Assembly (NCBI RefSeq): GCF_022549675.1
Contig: NZ_JAKZGR010000003.1
Location: 1-64,000, forward strand
Direction: 5' to 3'
DNA: 64,000 nt
From: Belliella kenyensis
Lineage (GTDB): Bacteria > Bacteroidota > Bacteroidia > Cytophagales > Cyclobacteriaceae
The notes under the pieces are model-generated. The model was not told the origin of the DNA, made no database searches, and saw only the letters and a program-made list of their open reading frames with translations. The position numbers and the translations under genes were made by a program. Positions 53,332 to 62,013 of the stretch are shown here, one piece after another. Within the stretch, counting starts at the first letter, position 1. Each line of letters opens with the position of its first letter.

Positions 53332-54813
53332 ATGAAAAAATTATCAAAATATTTAAGCTTCATATTTCCACTACTCTTGGCTTTTGCTTGTGTGGAAGAA
53401 TATGCCTTAGACGCTCTGCCACCAACTGAAGCAGATGCCAGGTTCACTTTTCAGCCTACTGCTGAAAGCGACAATATCTTAAGATTTACAGCAGATGGAG
53501 ATTTCTTTATGATGAATTGGGACCTCGGCAATGGACAGACTGCCGAAGGTAAAGTGGCCACAGGCACATACCCTCTTGCTGGAACCTACACCGTGACTTT
53601 GACGGTTTTTAGTGCTGGCGGAAGTATATCCTCTTCCAGAGAAGTGGTGATCGCAGAGACAGACCCACTATTACTTGATAGACCGATTTATAATATGTTG
53701 ACGGGTGGTTCTAGTGCTGTAGAAGGCAAAACATGGAAAATAGATGCTAGTAGATCTGGTCACTTTGGAGTAGGTCCCAATCCTATAGGTGCAGCTGGCT
53801 ATTTCCCAGAATGGTATCAAGCAGGGGCTTTTGAAAAAGAGGGATCTGGTATGTATACAGACAGGTATACATTCTTCTTGGATGGTTTTGGATTCCGAAT
53901 GGAAACTAATGGCTTGGTCTATTTGAATATTAATCAAGGGGGGAATTTCCCAGGAGCATTTGATCCAGGGGTAGGAGATTTGTCTGCGCCATACACAGCC
54001 CCTGACAATCTAAGATGGTCTATTGTAGAGTCAGATGGTGCTTTGCCTGAATTGACTATTAGTAATGGTGGCTTTATTGGGTATTTTGCAGGTGGAAGAA
54101 CTTACCAAATTGTCAGACTTGAAGAAAATGAGTTGTTCTTAAGATTCGTTGACCAAAGTGAAACTAGCCGTGCATGGTATGTGAGATTGATCCCAGAGGA
54201 CTATGTACCAGGAGCTGAACCAGAACCAGAACCAGAGCCAGAACCTCAAAATCCTGATGTAAGTTTTACACTCAATGACTTGGTGGGAGATGGTAGAAAA
54301 GTATGGAGGCTCAAACCTGCTGCTGGTGCATTTGGAGTAGGACCTAGACCAAACAGTGATGAGTGGTTTCCATCAGGTAATGATATCTCTTCAGAAAGAG
54401 CATGTCTATTCAATGATTTATATATTTTCAATTCTAATGGTCAATATGAGTATGATGCTCAAGGAGATGTGTATGGTGAAGGCTACATGGGAATACCAGA
54501 TGCTTGTCAGCCAGAGAGTAGCTTGGCAGGGACTGTTGGTGCTGCATGGGCATCAGGTACACATGCTTTTAGCTTTACTCCTGGTACACCTACAGATTTA
54601 CCTAAAATCACAGTGACTGGTACAGGCGCATTCATAGTTTTGCCGAAAGCATATAATGGTGGAGAATACACCTCAGGCCCTCCAAGAGAAAATGAATCTG
54701 TTACTTACAATGTGATTGGATATGATGAAGCTAGTGAGGAATTGACAATTTCCATTAGAGTATCCAGCGAAGCCATTTACTGGACGTTTGTATTGGTACC
54801 AGTAAATGATTAA
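53332..54813 (+). CDS. Surface lipoprotein with PKD and two duplicated domains
   Basis: This 493-residue lipoprotein (signal LAFACVEEY) has a PKD-like domain (about 40-115), then two related domains at about 125-280 and 310-490. The two share the pattern G-x-FGVGP-x-P followed by an aromatic W and a Y-rich strand. An EPEPEPEPEP linker separates them. By position after SusCD and before GH16 it is probably a surface glycan-binding protein (SusE/F-like role). I recall similar PKD proteins in laminarin loci. No catalytic residues are visible. Confidence 0.8.
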   Translation: MKKLSKYLSFIFPLLLAFACVEEYALDALPPTEADARFTFQPTAESDNILRFTADGDFFMMNWDLGNGQTAEGKVATGTYPLAGTYTVTLTVFSAGGSISSSREVVIAETDPLLLDRPIYNMLTGGSSAVEGKTWKIDASRSGHFGVGPNPIGAAGYFPEWYQAGAFEKEGSGMYTDRYTFFLDGFGFRMETNGLVYLNINQGGNFPGAFDPGVGDLSAPYTAPDNLRWSIVESDGALPELTISNGGFIGYFAGGRTYQIVRLEENELFLRFVDQSETSRAWYVRLIPEDYVPGAEPEPEPEPEPQNPDVSFTLNDLVGDGRKVWRLKPAAGAFGVGPRPNSDEWFPSGNDISSERACLFNDLYIFNSNGQYEYDAQGDVYGEGYMGIPDACQPESSLAGTVGAAWASGTHAFSFTPGTPTDLPKITVTGTGAFIVLPKAYNGGEYTSGPPRENESVTYNVIGYDEASEELTISIRVSSEAIYWTFVLVPVND

Positions 54814-54825
54814 AATATGTTAATT

Positions 54826-55947
54826 ATGAATAAGTTTATTTGTGCAGTCTTTGCAATACTTACCATTTCGATGGCAAATTCTTGCAATCAAGACAACGGA
54901 ACAGAGCAAGTATTACTCCCTACAAATTTGAATGTTTCTTTGGAGCAATTGGGTAATGGGCAGGTTCGGGTAAATTTCTCTGCCGATAGAGCGAATTTCT
55001 TCAGGGTTAGCTTCGGCGTAGGCAGCAATGAACCCGAACTAGTTACTGGTAATTCTGCAACACACAGATACACTGCTGCTGGTGAGTTTGTAATTACAGT
55101 ACAAGCTCATGCTACAGAAGCAGAATTCATTAAAAAAGAAGAGACAATTGTAATTACTAACCAAATTCTAGGTATAGGTTTGCCAACAACTGGATTCGAA
55201 TCGCCCATGACATATGATGGCTATGCATTAGTTTGGAATGATGAGTTTAATGGCACTAGCTTGTCTTCAGACTGGGTATTTGAAATTGGTGATGGCTGTC
55301 CTAATCTGTGTGGGTGGGGTAACAATGAATTACAGTTCTATCGCAGAGAAAATACAGAGGTCAAGGATGGTTATTTGATCATCACTGCAAAACAGGAAGC
55401 TGTAGGAGGTAAAAATTATACCTCCTCTAGAATTAAAACTCAAGGCAGGAAGAATTTTAAATTCGGAAGAATTGATATTCGTGCTGCTATGCCAAAAGGG
55501 CAAGGGATTTGGCCTGCTTTGTGGATGCTTGGTGAAAGTATTACTGATATTAGCTGGCCTGCATGTGGTGAAATTGACATCATGGAGATGGTCGGTGGAA
55601 ATGCCTCTGGAAGAGATGATACCGTGCATGGTACATTACATTGGGATAATAATGGGACATACAACTACAGAGGGGGGAAGAAAACCCTCTCGGGTGGAGC
55701 AAAACTTGCAGATAACTTCCATGTTTACAGTGTGATTTGGGATGAATCTAAAATTACTTGGCTTTTAGATGATGTGGTCTATCATGAACAAAACATCAGC
55801 CCAGCATCAATGGATGAGTTCAGAGAGCACTTCTTTTTTATCATCAATTTGGCTGTAGGTGGTAATTGGCCAGGAAGTCCCGATAGTAGTACAACTTTCC
55901 CTCAGCAACTCGCTGTAGATTACGTTAGGGTGTTTCAAAAGAATTAA
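54826..55947 (+). CDS. GH16-family endo-glucanase, exported lipoprotein
   Basis: This 373-residue protein has a lipoprotein signal (ISMANSC), a PKD-like N-terminal domain (about 25-112) and a GH16 catalytic domain (about 125-373). The catalytic motif ExDxxE is Glu249-I-Asp251-I-M-Glu254 in GEIDIMEMVGG, the beta-bulge form usual in laminarinases (beta-1,3-glucanases) rather than lichenases. WPALWMLGE and FHVYSVIWDE are further GH16 landmarks. I chose the ATG at 54826; a second ATG lies 9 bp upstream. It ends the PUL operon before a strong terminator. Confidence 0.9.
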   Translation: MNKFICAVFAILTISMANSCNQDNGTEQVLLPTNLNVSLEQLGNGQVRVNFSADRANFFRVSFGVGSNEPELVTGNSATHRYTAAGEFVITVQAHATEAEFIKKEETIVITNQILGIGLPTTGFESPMTYDGYALVWNDEFNGTSLSSDWVFEIGDGCPNLCGWGNNELQFYRRENTEVKDGYLIITAKQEAVGGKNYTSSRIKTQGRKNFKFGRIDIRAAMPKGQGIWPALWMLGESITDISWPACGEIDIMEMVGGNASGRDDTVHGTLHWDNNGTYNYRGGKKTLSGGAKLADNFHVYSVIWDESKITWLLDDVVYHEQNISPASMDEFREHFFFIINLAVGGNWPGSPDSSTTFPQQLAVDYVRVFQKN

Positions 55948-55992
55948 AATCATCAAACCTATAAGTCTATTGTATTTATAAATCAATAGAAT

Positions 55993-56027
55993 ACAGGCCT
56001 CCAGAATTTTTGGAGGCCTGTTTTTTT
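55993..56027 (+). terminator. Terminator after the PUL operon
   Basis: CAGGCCTCCA (55994-56003) pairs with TGGAGGCCTG (56011-56020), with a 7-nt loop and a T7 tract after it. It starts 46 bp after the GH16 stop. Confidence 0.92.
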
Positions 56028-56360
56028 GTGGGTAAACTACCGGATATTGCATTACCAATGAAGGATATAGGAGCAGATTAAAAATCGATTCTAAAATTGA
56101 TACTTGGCCCAAAGTAGACTAATGTAATCTAGGCAATTGAAATATGATTTGGAATTGAAATTAATCCAATAGTAATTCAAAATTAATATGAAAAGCATCC
56201 GCCAAAATGATTACTATTCCTCACAAATGATTTTATCTGGAGGTGAAAAATCAATAAAAAACAACCTTTTAATGAACACCCTAGAATATTTGAGGAACTA
56301 ATTGAGAAAATTTAAAAGTATATCTTTAGCTTTACGATTAGCAGAAAAATTGATTTTTAC
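56028..56360. other. Spacer before the K+ channel gene
   Basis: This AT-rich spacer has no ORF longer than about 30 codons, no strong hairpin and no exact -7 consensus. TATCTTTA and TAGCTTTA near 56322-56334 are one base off. Confidence 0.5.
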
Positions 56361-58058
56361 ATGAAATTTCTCACAACACAAGTAACGCTTTTTCTAAAAA
56401 ATAGACCAGATAGAAGAAACTTAAAAACATTGTTCAGGTTTCTTATTGCTTTGTTTGCAATGATTACCGTTTTTTCGATAATCTTCCATTTACTTATGGT
56501 AAGAGAAGGGCAATATTTTAGTTTTCTTACGGGATTTTACTGGACATTGACAGTGATGTCAACTTTGGGGTTTGGAGATATTACTTTCCATTCAGATGCT
56601 GGAAGGTTATTTTCTATCATAGTTCTTCTTTCAGGAATGGTATTTTTATTAGTACTGTTTCCATTTACATTTATCAATTTTTTTTATTCTCCATGGATGA
56701 AAGCCCAAGAGCAGTCAAAAGTACCTAGCGAGCTTCCAGAGCATACTTCTGGGCATGTTATTTTGACAAAATACGGAACAGTAACAGAAGCACTTATCAA
56801 GAAACTTAATAGATTTAACTATGAGTATGTAGTCCTAGTGTCAGATATAGCTGAAGGTTTGAGGTTAAGAGATCTAGGTATTAAAGTGATGCTGGGAAGT
56901 CTAGATGATCCTAATACCTATCATGCTGCTCGTGTTGGCAAGGCGGCATTGGTTGCTACTACTGAATCTGACGTTCTTAATACCAATGTAGCATTCACAG
57001 TTAGGGAGATTTCTAAGGAAGTACCTATCATTACAACATGTAGTTTTGCGCATTCTGATGATATACTAAAGCTTGCAGGAAGTAATCATGTGCTACATTT
57101 GGGAGAGATTATGGGCCTATTCCTTTCGCGAAGAGCAAATGGAGGCGATGCCTGTGCTCATATCGTTGGAAGGTTTGACGATCTGCTGATTGCAGAGGCC
57201 ATGGTCACTGGTTCAGAGTTAGTGGGTAAAATGCTCAAGGACACCAAGCTGCGACAGGAAGTAGGGGTGAGTGTAGTGGGAGCTTGGGATAGAGGAAAGT
57301 TCCTTTCTGCTCATCCAGATACGAAGATCTCAAAGAGTACTGTGCTTGTATTAGCAGGCTCTCAAGCACAGATCAAATTGTACAATAAGATCTATGGTGT
57401 AAAATCAGAAATCAGTGCACCAGTGATCATTATCGGTGGAGGCAGAGTAGGTAGAGCAACGGGTAAAGCTCTGGAAAAAAGAAATATAGATTACAGAATT
57501 ATAGAAAAGGATCCAGAGCGAATATTTCATAGAGAGACCACCATCCTTGGTGATGCAGCTGAAATAGAGATTTTAAAAATCGCAGGAATCGATAATTCTC
57601 CTTGTGTAATAATCACTTCACATGATGATGATATCAATGTATACCTTACCATCTATTGTCGCATGTTGCGTCCTGATATTCAAATCATCACTAGATCAAC
57701 TTTGGAACGAAACTTGGGAACAATGCATCGAGCAGGCGCAGATTTTGTAATGTCATATGCATCTATGGGAGCTACTACTATCCTTAATCTCCTACAACGT
57801 TCCGATATCTTAATGGTTGCCGAAGGTTTGGATCTTATCAAAGTGACTGTTCCTCAAAAGCTTATTGGCAAATCAATCATCGAGTCTGATATCAGGAAAG
57901 AAACTGGCTGTACCGTGATTGCCGTAAAGCATGATGAGGAAACGATGATCAATCCAGATCCTAAGATGGTTTTAAAAGAAGGTCAAAAAATCATTTTGAT
58001 AGGAACAGTTGATGCAGAGAATAGATTCTTTGAGCTTTATGGAAAATCAATAGACTGA
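56361..58058 (+). CDS. K+ channel with two RCK/TrkA-N domains
   Basis: This 565-residue protein has two N-terminal transmembrane helices (about 27-47 and 84-108) around a pore helix and the selectivity filter TLGFGD (68-73). Two Rossmann-like RCK domains follow: GHVILTKYGTV (about 131) and the NAD-type GGGRVGRATGKALEKRN (about 361). TrkA-C-like ends are seen near 480-565 (VTVPQKLIGKSIIESDIR). It is a ligand-gated potassium channel in the inner membrane. It is monocistronic and unrelated to the flanking genes. Confidence 0.9.
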   Translation: MKFLTTQVTLFLKNRPDRRNLKTLFRFLIALFAMITVFSIIFHLLMVREGQYFSFLTGFYWTLTVMSTLGFGDITFHSDAGRLFSIIVLLSGMVFLLVLFPFTFINFFYSPWMKAQEQSKVPSELPEHTSGHVILTKYGTVTEALIKKLNRFNYEYVVLVSDIAEGLRLRDLGIKVMLGSLDDPNTYHAARVGKAALVATTESDVLNTNVAFTVREISKEVPIITTCSFAHSDDILKLAGSNHVLHLGEIMGLFLSRRANGGDACAHIVGRFDDLLIAEAMVTGSELVGKMLKDTKLRQEVGVSVVGAWDRGKFLSAHPDTKISKSTVLVLAGSQAQIKLYNKIYGVKSEISAPVIIIGGGRVGRATGKALEKRNIDYRIIEKDPERIFHRETTILGDAAEIEILKIAGIDNSPCVIITSHDDDINVYLTIYCRMLRPDIQIITRSTLERNLGTMHRAGADFVMSYASMGATTILNLLQRSDILMVAEGLDLIKVTVPQKLIGKSIIESDIRKETGCTVIAVKHDEETMINPDPKMVLKEGQKIILIGTVDAENRFFELYGKSID

Positions 58059-58117
58059 TTTTCAGTGTGTAAAATGCATTTACGAATTCTTTATCCTGCG
58101 GTATGGGAATAAAGTCC

Positions 58118-58125
58118 TAACTTTG
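58118..58125 (+). promoter_or_regulatory. -7 element for the glycosyltransferase gene
   Basis: TAACTTTG matches TAnnTTTG; transcription should start near 58132, about 15 nt before the ATG at 58147. No -33 TTTG was found at the expected distance. Confidence 0.45.
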
Positions 58126-58146
58126 AACATTTAATTTGCTGTATTG

Positions 58147-59301
58147 ATGCCAAAAATAATTCGAATTACAACTGTTCCATTGTCACTCAAACTATTGCTC
58201 AAAGGGCAGATGAAGTTTATGAAAGCCGCTGGCTGGGAGGTAATTATGGTAAGTGCTGACGGAAGAGAAGTCAACGAAATATTAAGAAAAGAAGCCTGTG
58301 AACATGAAGTTGTTCCTTTTACAAGAAAAATCACACCTTTTTGGGATATCTACTGCATCTGGATGCTATGGAGATTTTTTTTGAGAGAAAAGCCTGATAT
58401 CATACATACACACACTCCAAAAGCAGGACTTTTGGGGATGATAGCTGGTAAACTTGCTGGAGTCAATGTCAGAATCCATACCGTTGCAGGTTTGCCTCAT
58501 ATGACTGCTGAGCCAAATAAGAAATCATTGTTAATCAAATCTGAAAAATGGACTTATAAATTTGCAACAGAGGTCTGGCCGAATTCTGAATCTATCAAAG
58601 AACTGATCCTGAAAGAAGGCTTGACCACAGTGGATAAAGTTAAGATTATAGGCAAAGGCTCCAGCAATGGGGTTGATTTGAACGAATTTAATAGATCAAG
58701 TCTTAAAGAAAATCATCTCGTAGCAGCCACAATGCGAGTGATGCCTGGGGAAAATGAGTTTATCATACTAGCGGTAGGAAGACTAGTCAAAGATAAAGGG
58801 ATAGATGACTTGGTCAAAGCTTTTTTATCATCCAAAATTGTCAATAAATCCAAATTGGTTCTACTTGGAAGTTTTGAACAAGAACTGGATCCAATTGATG
58901 AATCCACCATTCGTCAGATTCAGGATCATCCTAAGATAGTCCATATTGAATGGACAGATCATGTCTCTCACTATATGGCCATATCGGATGTTCTGGTGCA
59001 TGCATCTCATAGGGAAGGATTTCCAAATGTATTGCTTGAGGCTGGAGCCATGCAGTTACCTATCATTTGCTCCAATATCACAGGGAATAAGGATTTGGTT
59101 GAAAGTAGGCGTACAGGTTTAATTTTTCCCGCTAAGAAAGTGGAGGTTTTGCAAGAGGCATTGGAATTTGCTTATGTCAAACGAGAGTACATGCAACAAC
59201 TTGCCGACAACCTATATTTGGAAATTAAGGAAAATTATAGCCGAGAGTATGTTCATGGTCAATTACTCAAGCAATATGAAAGATTACTTCAAAATAATTA
59301 A
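58147..59301 (+). CDS. Group 1/GT4 glycosyltransferase
   Basis: This 384-residue protein has a GT-B fold. The N-terminal half holds a glycosyltransferase 4-like domain (KPDIIHTHTPKAGLLGMIAG), and the C-terminal half has the retaining GT4 motif around HREGFPNVLLEAGAMQLPII with the E-x7-E-like pattern. It should add a sugar during surface polysaccharide or lipopolysaccharide assembly; donor and acceptor are unknown. The ATG at 58147 is preferred to the TTG at 58144. It begins a small cluster with the two epimerase/dehydratase genes and has its own -7 element. Confidence 0.85.
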   Translation: MPKIIRITTVPLSLKLLLKGQMKFMKAAGWEVIMVSADGREVNEILRKEACEHEVVPFTRKITPFWDIYCIWMLWRFFLREKPDIIHTHTPKAGLLGMIAGKLAGVNVRIHTVAGLPHMTAEPNKKSLLIKSEKWTYKFATEVWPNSESIKELILKEGLTTVDKVKIIGKGSSNGVDLNEFNRSSLKENHLVAATMRVMPGENEFIILAVGRLVKDKGIDDLVKAFLSSKIVNKSKLVLLGSFEQELDPIDESTIRQIQDHPKIVHIEWTDHVSHYMAISDVLVHASHREGFPNVLLEAGAMQLPIICSNITGNKDLVESRRTGLIFPAKKVEVLQEALEFAYVKREYMQQLADNLYLEIKENYSREYVHGQLLKQYERLLQNN

Positions 59302-59342
59302 GAATTCTTAAATAATTGAATTGAATATCATAATTTTAAAAT

Positions 59343-60392
59343 ATGAAATATTTAGTAACTGGTACAGCAGGATTTATAGGTTTTCACCTTACCAATGCCT
59401 TGATACAGAAAGGCCATGAGGTATTAGGAGTCGATAATATAAACGACTACTATGATGTCAATTTAAAATACAGCAGGTTAGAAGAGGCAGGTATCAGAAG
59501 AGAAGATGTGAAACATGGGGTAGCAGTGTCTTCTGCAAAGCTCAAAGGATATTCATTTATGAAAATGGATATTTCTGAGAAAGAATTGCTCATGAGTTTA
59601 TTTGAAAAGGAAGAAATAGATGTTGTAGTTAATTTGGCCGCACAAGCAGGGGTGAGATACTCTCTGGAAAATCCTGACGCATACTTATTGGCAAACATTC
59701 AAGGCTTTTTGAATATTTTGGAAGCATGTAGAGCATTTCCAGTAAAGCATTTGGTATACGCTTCTTCTAGTTCAGTATATGGTGCTAATACCAAAATGCC
59801 ATTTGCGACTACACACAACGTTGATCATCCTGTGAGCTTATATGCTGCAACCAAGAAGTCCAATGAATTAATGGCGCATACTTATAGTCACTTATTTAAG
59901 ATTCCTACCACTGGACTAAGATTTTTCACTGTGTATGGTCCTTGGGGTAGACCTGATATGGCTTTGTTTTTATTTGCTGATGCTATGAAAAAGGGTGAGA
60001 AAATCAAGGTCTTTAACCATGGCAAAATGAAACGTGACTTCACTTACATTGACGATATCGTTGAAGGGATCGTAAGGGTATCTGAAAAGCCAGCTAGTCA
60101 AAACCCAACTTGGTCTGGTGATTCTCCTGATCCGGGAAGCTCATATGCACCTTACAAAGTTTACAATATAGGAAATAGTCAGCCAGTTGCACTGATGGAT
60201 TACATCAAGGCTTTGGAAGATGCGATGGGAATGACTGCTGAAAAAGATATGATGCCTATGCAAATGGGCGATGTGCCTGCTACTTATGCTGACGTCACAG
60301 ATCTTTCTGAAGATACGGGATACAAGCCAAGCACTTCTGTTCAAGATGGAGTTGCAAAGTTCGTAACTTGGTATAATGAATATTACAAATAA
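59343..60392 (+). CDS. NAD-dependent epimerase, UDP-glucuronate 4-epimerase-like
   Basis: This 349-residue short-chain dehydrogenase-type enzyme has the Rossmann motif GTAGFIG at 7-13, a catalytic Tyr/Lys in SLYAATKKSNEL and the substrate-side stretch LRFFTVYGPWGRPDMALFLF. The latter, with NDYYDVNLK near the start, is characteristic of UDP-glucuronate 4-epimerases; other UDP-hexose epimerases are possible. The product would be UDP-galacturonate for surface polysaccharide. It is 41 bp after the glycosyltransferase gene and 38 bp before rfbB, all in the same orientation. Confidence 0.82.
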   Translation: MKYLVTGTAGFIGFHLTNALIQKGHEVLGVDNINDYYDVNLKYSRLEEAGIRREDVKHGVAVSSAKLKGYSFMKMDISEKELLMSLFEKEEIDVVVNLAAQAGVRYSLENPDAYLLANIQGFLNILEACRAFPVKHLVYASSSSVYGANTKMPFATTHNVDHPVSLYAATKKSNELMAHTYSHLFKIPTTGLRFFTVYGPWGRPDMALFLFADAMKKGEKIKVFNHGKMKRDFTYIDDIVEGIVRVSEKPASQNPTWSGDSPDPGSSYAPYKVYNIGNSQPVALMDYIKALEDAMGMTAEKDMMPMQMGDVPATYADVTDLSEDTGYKPSTSVQDGVAKFVTWYNEYYK

Positions 60393-60430
60393 ACTTGCTT
60401 TAAAATAAACGTTTCCACTCACCCAACATC

Positions 60431-61486
60431 ATGTTAATGAAAAGCATCCTGATCACTGGCGGAGCAGGCTTCATTGGAAGTCATGTAGTCAAACTTTTTG
60501 TTCAAAAATACCCTGATTATCGTGTGGTTAATTTGGATTGCCTAACATATGCAGGCAATTTGGAAAACCTGAGAGAAATAGAGGGTTCAGAAAACTATTC
60601 CTTCGAAAAAGTTGATTTGTTAGATGCGGAAGCCTTGGCAGCTGTATTTGAGAAGTATGCTATCTCAGATGTGATTCATCTGGCGGCAGAATCCCATGTA
60701 GACAGGTCTATCTCTGACCCTTTGGCATTTGTTCAGACCAATGTGATAGGTACAGTGAACTTGCTGAACGTCAGCAAGACGTATTGGAAAGTATTAGAAG
60801 AACACTTATTCTACCATGTTTCTACAGATGAAGTGTATGGATCATTGGGCGAAGATGGTTTTTTTACAGAACAAACTCCCTACGATCCTCAGTCTCCTTA
60901 TTCAGCATCAAAAGCTTCCTCAGACCATTTTGTACGGGCATATGCCAATACTTATGGTATGCAAACGGTGATTTCTAATTGCTCCAATAACTATGGACCA
61001 AATCAGTTTCCAGAGAAATTGATCCCTTTGTGTATTCATAATATCAAGAATAACAAGCAGCTTCCCATTTATGGAAAAGGTGAAAACATCAGAGATTGGC
61101 TTTTTGTGGTGGATCATGCAAAAGCTATAGATACTGTTTTTCACACAGGGAAATCAGGGGAGACTTACAATATCGGAGGATTTAATGAGTGGAAAAATAT
61201 AGATATAGTAAGACTTTTATGTGATCAAATGGACGAGAAGCTAGGTCAAGAAAAAGGTACTTCTCAAAGACTCATCACCTTTGTAAAAGATAGAGCAGGT
61301 CATGACATGCGCTATGCGATAGATGCCTCAAAAATTCAAAAGGAATTGGGCTGGGAACCCAGCTTGCAGTTTGAAGAAGGTATCAGTAAAACCATAGATT
61401 GGTACTTGTCCAATGAAGAATGGCTAGAAAATGTCACCTCTGGTAACTATCAAAAATACTACTCAGATCATTACCAAGATAGGTAA
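60431..61486 (+). CDS. rfbB: dTDP-glucose 4,6-dehydratase
   Basis: This 351-residue enzyme converts dTDP-glucose to dTDP-4-keto-6-deoxyglucose, on the path to dTDP-rhamnose and related sugars. The NAD motif GGAGFIGSHV is at about 9-18, STDEVYG supplies the Thr/Asp/Glu active-site residues, and YSASKASSD supplies the Tyr-x3-Lys. The rfbA, rfbC and rfbD partners are not in this window. The ATG at 60431 or the one 6 bp later are both possible. A terminator lies about 120 bp downstream. Confidence 0.92.
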   Translation: MLMKSILITGGAGFIGSHVVKLFVQKYPDYRVVNLDCLTYAGNLENLREIEGSENYSFEKVDLLDAEALAAVFEKYAISDVIHLAAESHVDRSISDPLAFVQTNVIGTVNLLNVSKTYWKVLEEHLFYHVSTDEVYGSLGEDGFFTEQTPYDPQSPYSASKASSDHFVRAYANTYGMQTVISNCSNNYGPNQFPEKLIPLCIHNIKNNKQLPIYGKGENIRDWLFVVDHAKAIDTVFHTGKSGETYNIGGFNEWKNIDIVRLLCDQMDEKLGQEKGTSQRLITFVKDRAGHDMRYAIDASKIQKELGWEPSLQFEEGISKTIDWYLSNEEWLENVTSGNYQKYYSDHYQDR

Positions 61487-61606
61487 ATATTATTCTTCTT
61501 TGGAGGGATTCCATTTGTCAGTTACGGCGTGAATCGTATTAGTCTTTTGAGACGATAAACTGATTCATACAAATCCCTAGAAAACAGGATTTATTCATAC
61601 ACATAG

Positions 61607-61650
61607 AGGCATTGATTCCCCAGCAGAGGGGTCAATGCCTTGTTTTTTTT
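61607..61650 (+). terminator. Terminator after rfbB
   Basis: AGGCATTGA (61607-61615) and CCCC pair with GGGG and TCAATGCCT (61628-61640), with a 2-nt bulge and a short loop, followed by a T8 run. Upstream at about 61520-61562 a second, weaker hairpin can form (CAGTT/AACTG and ATCGT/ACGAT arms). Confidence 0.88.
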
Positions 61651-61710
61651 GATGTCTTTGATTTATAAAACTCTAAAATCATCAAAACACCTTTTACCTC
61701 ACTTTTCAAA

Positions 61711-61759
61711 AACTTAGCGCCTTCGTGCCTTCGTGGCAAAATAGAAATCAAGTAAACTC
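61711..61759 (+). repeat. Dispersed 49-bp repeat, copy 1
   Basis: This copy starts AACTTAGCGCCTTCGTGCC and ends in a run shared with copy 2 (AATCAAGTAAACTC). The core CTTCGTGCCTTCGTGGCAA is a doubled, GC-rich motif that resembles the core of the tandem array at 1-865. It lies in the 527-bp spacer before pyrR, with no ORF. Confidence 0.85.
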
Positions 61760-61835
61760 TTTTATTCTCTAAAACCTAATCCCGATAGCTATATAGACTA
61801 CAATGTAAAATCCACTTCAAACCTTACATCTTCAT

Positions 61836-61884
61836 AACTTAGTGTCTTCGTGCCTTCGTGGCAACAAAGGAATCAAGTAAACTC
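61836..61884 (+). repeat. Dispersed 49-bp repeat, copy 2
   Basis: This is the second copy of the same 49-bp sequence, 125 bp after copy 1, with a few substitutions (AACTTAGTGTCTTCGTGCC). Between and after the copies the spacer is AT-rich, with short AAATCTA-type runs (61890-61940). I see no ORF. Confidence 0.85.
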
Positions 61885-61989
61885 ATGCTGTAAAACAAAA
61901 TCTACATTCTAAAATCTAAAATCTACAATACAATCACTAAGACTATATAAATTTCCTCCTTCTGACCTTCAAAAAACCTACAATCTGAT

Positions 61990-61997
61990 TATCTTTG
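61990..61997 (+). promoter_or_regulatory. -7 element for pyrR-pyrB
   Basis: TATCTTTG matches TAnnTTTG and ends 16 bp before the pyrR ATG at 62014. The leader would be only about 10 nt, so there is no room for a PyrR-type attenuator in it. A TTCTG-like -33 may lie near 61960. Confidence 0.55.
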
Positions 61998-62013
61998 CGA
62001 GCAAACGACCATT

